This document shows, one piece after another, positions 1 through 5,128 of a DNA stretch of 9,470 bases. Below the pieces are notes generated by a model. That model did no database searches. It was not told the DNA's origin and was given only the letters and a program-made list of their open reading frames with translations. Each line of letters opens with the position of its first letter. Positions within the stretch are counted from its first letter, which is position 1. The stretch is taken from NCBI GenBank assembly GCA_044356745.1, contig JBIKVP010000077.1, positions 1-9,470 on the forward strand. Direction: 5' to 3'. The DNA comes from JBIKVP01 sp044356745. Lineage in GTDB: Bacteria; Pseudomonadota; Alphaproteobacteria; Rhizobiales; Beijerinckiaceae. The translations under genes and the position numbers were made by a program.

Positions 1-54
1 GCGGTGGCGTTTCAAAAGCTCCTGACGTTGGTCTGGTTCTAAAAGCGTACCCAT
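1..54 (-). CDS. Putative transposase, N-terminal fragment (partial)
   Basis: The reading frame starts at an ATG at base 54 on the minus strand and runs off the left edge. It gives 18 residues, MGTLLEPDQRQELLKRHR, identical to the start of the frame at 9413 on the other strand. The pattern 'L-x-P-x-Q-R-x-E-L-L-x-x-H-R' resembles the first helix of the N-terminal DNA-binding domain of IS630-like transposases, where a similar 'EER..L...H+.ERD.R..DRIKAVL' segment is common. That comparison is from memory and rests on a very short stretch. No good Shine-Dalgarno sequence lies just upstream, as is common for transposase genes. It could instead be another helix-turn-helix protein carried by the repeat. 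Confidence 0.5.
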   Translation of the reverse strand, partial: MGTLLEPDQRQELLKRHR

Positions 55-121
55 ACCAAATTGGAATCAAAACAACCTTAATAAAAAGATAACGCCAACT
101 CTTCACTCACGAGGGGTATAT
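1..121 (-). mobile_element. Left IS copy, 5' end (partial, runs off window)
   Basis: This stretch is the exact reverse complement of 9346-9466, with 121 of 121 bases matching by eye. It holds about 67 bp of leader plus the first 18 codons of a putative transposase read leftward. The identity covers both coding and non-coding bases and stops abruptly at an AT-rich TATA junction, which is what two recent copies of one insertion sequence would show. The inner IS boundary lies at or within the run 117-123, where the exact base is ambiguous. TA-flanked ends fit IS630/Tc1-like elements, but this is an inference. The rest of the element is outside the window, so the family, second end and target duplication cannot be read. 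Confidence 0.75.
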
Positions 122-129
122 ATCAGAAG

Positions 130-606
130 ATGCGTTTAAACGTTAACTATGTTTATTTGCATGAAAGTGTGGCTCACATGTCAATAAGAACTGGTAGAGG
201 CTTTACAGCAGTCGATCCTGAGAGAATACCCACTGAGCATAGTGATGCCCGTGAAGATTTGGGTCAAATGGCAAACGCTTGGAATAGTGAGTATGGAAAA
301 AACCGCTCGAATTTTGACGAACAAACTCAACCAAAAATTGAGGTTGCTGAAAATGGTGATATTATAAATGAAAGTGAGCTGGAAGATTCTCTTTCAAATA
401 TTACAAACTCTCAGGCAAAGCTTGCTCTTGTGTCTTTATTGAAAATTGATCAAAGCCTTGAGGATATTGATCCGGTTATTGAAAAGTTGGAAAATCCTGA
501 GCAGCGCAATCAATTGAGCGAAGATGAGCTTTTACAAGCTGGTGTTGATCTGAGCTTGATACAATCTAGTATATATGCAAATGCACTTTCGAGCTTTAGA
601 AATTGA
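130..606 (+). CDS. Hypothetical acidic protein, probably 5'-truncated by the IS
   Basis: I do not recognise this 158-residue frame. It is rich in Glu, Asp, Asn, Ser and Leu, has no signal peptide or membrane segment, and residues ~75-155 look helical and acidic. The frame is open upstream of the ATG at 130 as far as a stop at 82-84, so it reads through the IS boundary near 121. This suggests the present start is accidental and the original gene began on the far side of the insertion. No convincing ribosome-binding site precedes 130 (the GAGGGG at 111-116 belongs to the IS end) or the next Met at 178. Base composition is clearly AT-richer than its neighbours (19 G+C of 60 in 361-420, against 31 of 60 in 6661-6720 of mfd). 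It is probably an accessory or foreign gene, or a decaying remnant of one. Function is unknown. Confidence 0.5.
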   Translation: MRLNVNYVYLHESVAHMSIRTGRGFTAVDPERIPTEHSDAREDLGQMANAWNSEYGKNRSNFDEQTQPKIEVAENGDIINESELEDSLSNITNSQAKLALVSLLKIDQSLEDIDPVIEKLENPEQRNQLSEDELLQAGVDLSLIQSSIYANALSSFRN

Positions 607-737
607 TCTAGGTTATATTAATGATTTAAACCACACTTTGAGGCATAATTACTACGAATAGTGTTTGAAAAAATGATCTAAAGAAAATGATCGCCGAGCA
701 AATGCAGGGATTACATTTTTTGTAAAAATCTCTAAAA

Positions 738-773
738 GATGGCGGGTGTTCTCAATCAAAGGATTCCCGCATC
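738..773 (+). promoter_or_regulatory. Possible hairpin in the gltX leader around the Shine-Dalgarno site
   Basis: GAT-G-GCGGG at 738-746 can pair with CCCGCATC at 766-773, with the G at 741 bulged, leaving a 19-base loop. The only plausible Shine-Dalgarno sequence of gltX, AAAGGA at 758-763, lies inside that loop, and the start codon follows 3 bases after the stem. The primary spacing from AAAGGA to ATG is long at 13 bases, and the folded stem would shorten the effective distance. It could affect translation of gltX, but a stem of this size can arise by chance. Confidence 0.25.
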
Positions 774-776
774 ATT

Positions 777-2216
777 ATGACCAAGCCCGTTGTCACTCGT
801 TTCGCTCCTTCTCCCACTGGTTTTCTGCACATTGGCGGTGCACGTACTGCACTTTTTAATTGGCTTTATGCAAAGCATACGGGTGGCAAGATGCTACTAC
901 GTATTGAGGATACAGATCGCGAACGTTCGACGGAACCTGCTATTCAAGCGATTATAGATGGTCTTGATTGGCTTGGTCTCCATTGGGATGGCGATGTCGT
1001 TTATCAGTTTCAGCGCATCGACCGTCATCAAGAGGTGGTGCAAAATCTTCTTGATCAAGGCAAAGCGTATTATTGTTATGCCTCTCCTCAAGAGCTTGAT
1101 GAGATGCGCGAAAAAGCGCGCTCGGAAGGGCAGCCTTTGCGTTATGATGGGCGTTGGCGTGATCGAAACCCAAATGAAGCGCCTGAAGGTGTGAAACCCG
1201 TTGTGCGTCTTAAAGCCCCCCTTGAAGGCGAAACCATTGTCGCGGATAAAGTTCAAGGGCGTGTGACATGGCAAAATAAAGATCTTGATGATCTTGTGCT
1301 ATTACGCTCGGATGGCACACCGACTTATATGCTCGCAGTGGTGGTCGATGATCACGATATGGATGTCACGCATATTATTCGTGGTGATGACCACTTCACA
1401 AATGCGGCACGTCAAAGCCAGATTTATGATGCGTTAGGCTGGGATATTCCAGTCATGGCGCATATTCCGCTCATTCATGGCCCTGATGGCGCTAAGCTCT
1501 CAAAGCGTCATGGCGCTCTTGGAATCGAAGCTTATCGCGAAATGGGCTATTTGCCTGTTGCCTTACGCAATTATCTCGTGCGCCTTGGCTGGAGCCACGG
1601 TGATCAAGAAATCTTCTCCACCGATGAAATGATTGAAGCGTTTGATCTTAATCAGATCGGGCGCTCACCTTCGCGTATTGACTTCGCCAAACTTGAAAAT
1701 CTGAATGGGCACTATCTGCGTCACATGGATGATGCTCAGATTGTTGCTGCGATTGAAGATATCATACCTGACGTTGGTGGGGAGCGAAAGATTACATCAC
1801 CGTTATCTCCGTTACATCGTCAACAGCTTGAGCAAGCCATGACGGGCTTAAAAGAACGCGCGAAGACTTTGATTGAACTCATTGATAATGCTTATTTTAT
1901 TTTTGGAGAACGCCCCCTCATCCTTGATGAAAAAGCAAAAGCGCTGCTTGCTGGTGATGGATTAACTCGCCTGAAAGCGTGCCATGATGCGCTTGCCTCT
2001 TTAAATGAGTGGACGATTGAAAACACTGAGCAAGCGATCCGCGACACAGCAGATCAGCTTCACGTTAAACTTGGGCAAGTGGCGCAACCTTTGCGTGCTG
2101 CTATTACAGGCCGCGCCACATCTCCTGGGCTGTTTGAAGTGATGATCGTAATTGGGCGGGAGGAAACGCTTGGTCGCTTGCAAGATCAGCTTAAATTTTT
2201 GTCGGCAGTGGCCTGA
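777..2216 (+). CDS. gltX: Glutamyl-tRNA synthetase
   Basis: This is a class I aminoacyl-tRNA synthetase that joins glutamate to tRNA-Glu using ATP in the cytoplasm. The 479 residues match the usual bacterial length. The Rossmann catalytic domain opens with the HIGH signature as HIGG at residues 18-21, inside PSPTGFLHIGGARTALFNWL. RGDDH is at 202-206, the KMSKS loop appears as KLSKR at 240-244, and the helical anticodon-binding domain fills roughly residue 330 to the end. The ATG at 777 gives the canonical N-terminus just before the catalytic core. gltA follows after 144 bases on the same strand, a pairing I recall from many alphaproteobacteria. Many alphaproteobacteria carry two gltX copies and a GatCAB route to Gln-tRNA. 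Whether this enzyme discriminates between tRNA-Glu and tRNA-Gln cannot be told from sequence reading alone. Confidence 0.97.
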   Translation: MTKPVVTRFAPSPTGFLHIGGARTALFNWLYAKHTGGKMLLRIEDTDRERSTEPAIQAIIDGLDWLGLHWDGDVVYQFQRIDRHQEVVQNLLDQGKAYYCYASPQELDEMREKARSEGQPLRYDGRWRDRNPNEAPEGVKPVVRLKAPLEGETIVADKVQGRVTWQNKDLDDLVLLRSDGTPTYMLAVVVDDHDMDVTHIIRGDDHFTNAARQSQIYDALGWDIPVMAHIPLIHGPDGAKLSKRHGALGIEAYREMGYLPVALRNYLVRLGWSHGDQEIFSTDEMIEAFDLNQIGRSPSRIDFAKLENLNGHYLRHMDDAQIVAAIEDIIPDVGGERKITSPLSPLHRQQLEQAMTGLKERAKTLIELIDNAYFIFGERPLILDEKAKALLAGDGLTRLKACHDALASLNEWTIENTEQAIRDTADQLHVKLGQVAQPLRAAITGRATSPGLFEVMIVIGREETLGRLQDQLKFLSAVA

Positions 2217-2221
2217 AGCAC

Positions 2222-2260
2222 ACTTTAATCAATCATCATGTTAAAGTTTGACGGGTTTTT
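2222..2260 (+). terminator. Weak possible terminator after gltX
   Basis: ACTTTAA at 2222-2228 pairs perfectly with TTAAAGT at 2241-2247 around a 12-base loop, 6 bases after the gltX stop. A run of five T lies at 2256-2260, eight bases beyond the stem. The stem is AT-rich and the T-run is set back, so this is a poor intrinsic terminator at best. Confidence 0.25.
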
Positions 2261-2265
2261 ATAAT
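2260..2265 (+). promoter_or_regulatory. Possible -10 box upstream of gltA
   Basis: A perfect TATAAT hexamer lies about 95 bases upstream of the gltA start. No good -35 box is found at the usual spacing: the bases 17 upstream read CATGTT, and the TTGACG at 2248 is too close. The 144-base gap between gltX and gltA leaves room for a separate gltA promoter, but this hexamer in AT-rich DNA is weak evidence for one. Confidence 0.22.
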
Positions 2266-2360
2266 AAAGCATGCGGTCGACAAAGAGATTTTAATAAAAT
2301 GTGTTTATCCCTTACACTGTAAACGTGATTCTCACGATGTAGCGCGAAGGATAATCCAAT

Positions 2361-3653
2361 ATGACCGGCTCACCCGCGAAACTCAATATCGACGGAAAAG
2401 ATCTCGAACTCGCAACAAAACTAGGCTCAACAGGCCCAAGTGTCGTTGATATCAGCAAGCTTTATGCGGCAACGGGTCATTTCACTTATGATCCGGGTTT
2501 TACGTCAACGGCAAGCTGTGAATCCAAGATTACATTCATTGATGGCGATGCTGGCGTTTTGCTTTACCGTGGTTATCCGATTGATCAGCTTGCTGAGCAC
2601 GGCGATTTTCTTGAAACATGCTATTTGCTGCTTTATGGCGAGTTGCCAACATCAGTGCAAAAAGCAGATTTTGATTATCGCATCACCCGTCATACAATGG
2701 TTCATGAGCAGATGATGCGCTTCTTTCAGGGCTTTCGCCGTGATGCGCATCCGATGGCGGTGATGGTGGCGGCGGTTGGCGCGCTATCAGCGTTTTATCA
2801 CGATTCAACAGATATTTCTGATCCGACGCAGCGCATGATTGCCTCTATGCGCATGATTGCGAAAGTGCCAACGCTTGCTGCTATGGCCTATAAATATTCG
2901 GTGGGTCAGCCGTTTGTGTATCCAAAAAACGATCTGGATTATTCTTCAAACTTTCTGCGCATGTGTTTTGCCGTGCCAAGTGAAGAGTATAAAATCAATG
3001 GGGTACTTGCCCGTGCGCTTGATCGAATTTTTATCCTCCATGCTGATCACGAGCAAAATGCTTCGACATCAACCGTGCGTTTGGCGGGATCATCTGGGGC
3101 AAATCCTTTTGCGTGTATAGCGGCAGGAATTGCTTGCCTTTGGGGGCCTGCGCATGGTGGCGCGAACGAAGCAGCGCTCAGAATGCTTGAGGAAATTGGT
3201 CGCCCTGAAAATATCCCCCATTACATCGCACGTGCCAAAGATAAAAACGATCCATTCCGCCTGATGGGTTTTGGCCATCGCGTCTATAAAAATTACGATC
3301 CACGCGCTAAAATTATGCAGCGTACAACCCATGAAGTCTTGGCCGAGCTCGGCATCAAAGACGATCCAACACTTGAAGTTGCGATGGAGCTGGAGCGTAT
3401 TGCGCTTCACGATGAATATTTCATTGAGAAAAAGCTTTATCCCAATATCGATTTCTATTCGGGCATTACGCTCAAAGCGATGGGTTTTCCAACGACAATG
3501 TTTACAGTTCTGTTTGCACTTGCACGCACCGTGGGTTGGATTGCACAGTGGAAAGAGATGATTGAGGATCCTAGTCAGAAAATTGGTCGTCCGCGCCAAC
3601 TTTATACAGGTCATCCACATCGCGATTATCTACCACTTGCCCAACGTCGCTAA
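2361..3653 (+). CDS. gltA: Citrate synthase (type II, hexameric-type)
   Basis: This enzyme condenses acetyl-CoA with oxaloacetate to citrate, the entry step of the TCA cycle, in the cytoplasm. The 430 residues fit the large type II citrate synthases of Gram-negative bacteria. The catalytic triad is visible: His265 in WGPAHGGANEA (262-272), His306 in GFGHRVYKNYDPRA (303-316), and Asp364 in PNIDFYSG (361-368). The N-terminal ~60-residue beta-rich domain typical of the NADH-regulated Gram-negative type is present, but allosteric control cannot be read directly. A Shine-Dalgarno GAAGGA at 2346-2351 stands 9 bases before the ATG. Only 15 bases separate its stop from the YbjQ-family gene, so the two are probably co-transcribed. 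Confidence 0.98.
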   Translation: MTGSPAKLNIDGKDLELATKLGSTGPSVVDISKLYAATGHFTYDPGFTSTASCESKITFIDGDAGVLLYRGYPIDQLAEHGDFLETCYLLLYGELPTSVQKADFDYRITRHTMVHEQMMRFFQGFRRDAHPMAVMVAAVGALSAFYHDSTDISDPTQRMIASMRMIAKVPTLAAMAYKYSVGQPFVYPKNDLDYSSNFLRMCFAVPSEEYKINGVLARALDRIFILHADHEQNASTSTVRLAGSSGANPFACIAAGIACLWGPAHGGANEAALRMLEEIGRPENIPHYIARAKDKNDPFRLMGFGHRVYKNYDPRAKIMQRTTHEVLAELGIKDDPTLEVAMELERIALHDEYFIEKKLYPNIDFYSGITLKAMGFPTTMFTVLFALARTVGWIAQWKEMIEDPSQKIGRPRQLYTGHPHRDYLPLAQRR

Positions 3654-3668
3654 TTTTGAGATTTATTC

Positions 3669-4052
3669 ATGCTCACCACTACCACTGACACCTTACAAGG
3701 CAGAGTTATTAAACATTATCTTGGTCTTGTAATGGGTCACGCGGTTGTCAGTACGAACATGCTGAAATCTTTTCGGGGCGGCATTCGTGACGTCAGCTCG
3801 GGTCGCCCCCCCAGTTATGAGATGGAACTGGAAACTGCACGCGAACTCGCGTTGAAAGACCTGATTAAATCCTCTGAAAAAATGGGAGCGAATGCCGTCA
3901 TCGGGATTGATATAGACTATCAAACGGTTGGCGATAGTCATCATCTTGTCATGGTCAGCATTGCAGGAACAGCCGTGATTATTGATGATGAAACAACCAT
4001 TGATCATGATGATAATCCGCGCTTTCTTACTCTGGACGTCAAACGCGATTGA
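3669..4052 (+). CDS. YbjQ / UPF0145 family protein
   Basis: A 127-residue cytoplasmic protein matching the YbjQ (UPF0145, 'heavy-metal-binding domain') family. The family pattern is clear: a TTDTLQGRVIKHYLGLV opening (5-21), a helix with SYEMELETARELALKDL (49-65), and the strongly conserved GANAVIGIDIDYQTVG (73-88), followed by MVSIAGTAV (95-103). Members form a pentameric ring in solved structures, and their cellular role is not established. The metal-binding label comes from a domain name rather than from residues visible here, as no Cys cluster is present. It lies 15 bases after gltA and 35 bases before the hydrolase gene on the same strand. The Shine-Dalgarno signal is weak, which fits translation from a shared transcript. 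Confidence 0.9.
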   Translation: MLTTTTDTLQGRVIKHYLGLVMGHAVVSTNMLKSFRGGIRDVSSGRPPSYEMELETARELALKDLIKSSEKMGANAVIGIDIDYQTVGDSHHLVMVSIAGTAVIIDDETTIDHDDNPRFLTLDVKRD

Positions 4053-4078
4053 CCTAAGTAATAAAAGTCAGCTTTTAA

Positions 4079-4085
4079 AGAGGGG
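4079..4085 (+). promoter_or_regulatory. Ribosome-binding site deciding the hydrolase start
   Basis: AGAGGGG precedes two adjacent ATG codons at 4088 and 4091. Measured from AGAGG (4079-4083), the spacing is 4 bases to the first and 7 to the second, so the second ATG is at least as likely to be used. The products differ by one Met only. Confidence 0.5.
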
Positions 4086-4087
4086 TT

Positions 4088-5098
4088 ATGATGTCTTTCA
4101 TATCGAAAAAATCTTTATCGCGTCGTCACATGATGAGTGTTGCTGCAGCGGGTGCTGCCGTGAGTGTGCTTTCTCCAGTCGCCGCCCTACAAGCACAACC
4201 TGCGCCAGCATCTCCCCCTCCTTCAAGTGCTAAACAAGCTGCTGCGTTTTATCGTTACAAGGTCGGTGACATTGACGTAACAGCCATTCATGAGGGCTAT
4301 GCCGAGCGCCCACTTGAAGGTTTCATCACGAATGCCGCTCTCCCTGATGTGCAAAAAACGCTTCACGATGCTTTTTTGCCCCAAGATAAACTGCGCATTC
4401 CATTTACAACTGTTGTCATCAATCATAGCGGCAAGTTGACTCTGATTGATACAGGTATCGGTGACATGGGGCCACCCACGACTGGGCAGTGGATGAGCAA
4501 TTTTACCGCCGCTGGCTTTAGCCCAGAAAATGTTGAAACGGTGATCATTAGCCATTTTCATGGCGATCACATCAACGGTCTGCGTCGCAAGGATGGGAGT
4601 GATGTCTTCCCCAAGGCTAAAGTGCTTGTTCCGCAAGCCGAGTGGGATTTTTGGGATAACGAAGATAAAGAAAAAGCCGCTCCAGAAGCAATGAAGGCCG
4701 CCTTTGCGAATGTGAAGCGTGTTTTTGATCCGCTTAAAGAGCGCCTAAGCTTTTACAGAGGCGGACAAGAGCTCATCTCTGGCGTGACTGCGGTCGAAGC
4801 TTTTGGTCACACTCCCGGTCATATGACATTTGCAATTGCCTCAGGTACTGCGCGCTTAATGCTCATGTCCGATACAACCAACCACCCTGCTCTATTTGTT
4901 AAAAATCCTGATTGGTCGGCGATATTTGATATGGATGCCGATGCGGCACGAGCAACGCGTCGTAAGCTGCTAGATCGAATTGCACAAGATCGGATGCAAG
5001 TTGCTTTTTATCATGCCCCCTTCCCCGCGACAGGATTCATTGCCCGTGATGGAAATGGATATGATTTCATACCCGTTGCATGGTCATCAACGCTGTAG
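4088..5098 (+). CDS. Tat-exported metallo-beta-lactamase-fold hydrolase
   Basis: A 336-residue metallo-beta-lactamase-fold hydrolase with an export signal. The N-terminus has a twin-arginine motif, SRRHMM at 11-16, then a hydrophobic stretch ending near LQAQ (34-37). A Pro/Ala/Ser linker (38-50) follows, so the mature enzyme should be folded, metal-loaded and periplasmic. The metal site is complete: HFHGDH at 156-161, His245 in GHTPGH, Asp262 in MSDTTNH, and a late His309 in FYHAPFP. Spacing and sequence resemble the lactonase-like branch (AHL lactonases and relatives), and many alphaproteobacteria encode close 'MBL fold metallo-hydrolase' proteins of unknown substrate. Quorum-signal or other lactone hydrolysis is possible but unproven. 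It is last in the gltA-YbjQ-hydrolase run and convergent with mfd. Confidence 0.92.
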   Translation: MMSFISKKSLSRRHMMSVAAAGAAVSVLSPVAALQAQPAPASPPPSSAKQAAAFYRYKVGDIDVTAIHEGYAERPLEGFITNAALPDVQKTLHDAFLPQDKLRIPFTTVVINHSGKLTLIDTGIGDMGPPTTGQWMSNFTAAGFSPENVETVIISHFHGDHINGLRRKDGSDVFPKAKVLVPQAEWDFWDNEDKEKAAPEAMKAAFANVKRVFDPLKERLSFYRGGQELISGVTAVEAFGHTPGHMTFAIASGTARLMLMSDTTNHPALFVKNPDWSAIFDMDADAARATRRKLLDRIAQDRMQVAFYHAPFPATGFIARDGNGYDFIPVAWSSTL

Positions 5099-5128
5099 CA
5101 CATAAAAACGACATGCTTTTATTGACAA

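Noticed and set aside
1..121. Terminal inverted repeats of a linear plasmid or phage with the window as the whole replicon
   Set aside because: The content is core chromosomal genes, and the repeats encode the start of a transposase-like protein directed outward and cut by the window edges, which fits flanking IS copies better.
3090..3620. Long minus-strand open frame of 176 codons opposite gltA
   Set aside because: It overlaps the conserved catalytic part of gltA, its product has no recognisable motif, and its length follows from the codon use of gltA on the other strand.
4063..4076. Small hairpin TAAAAG-TCAG-CTTTTA between the YbjQ and hydrolase genes as a terminator
   Set aside because: The stem is six AT-rich pairs with no following T-run and sits right against the ribosome-binding site, so termination there is unlikely.
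5099..5128. Strong bidirectional terminator between the hydrolase gene and mfd
   Set aside because: Only weak AT pairing (ATAAAA with TTTTAT) is visible, without a G+C-rich stem followed by T.
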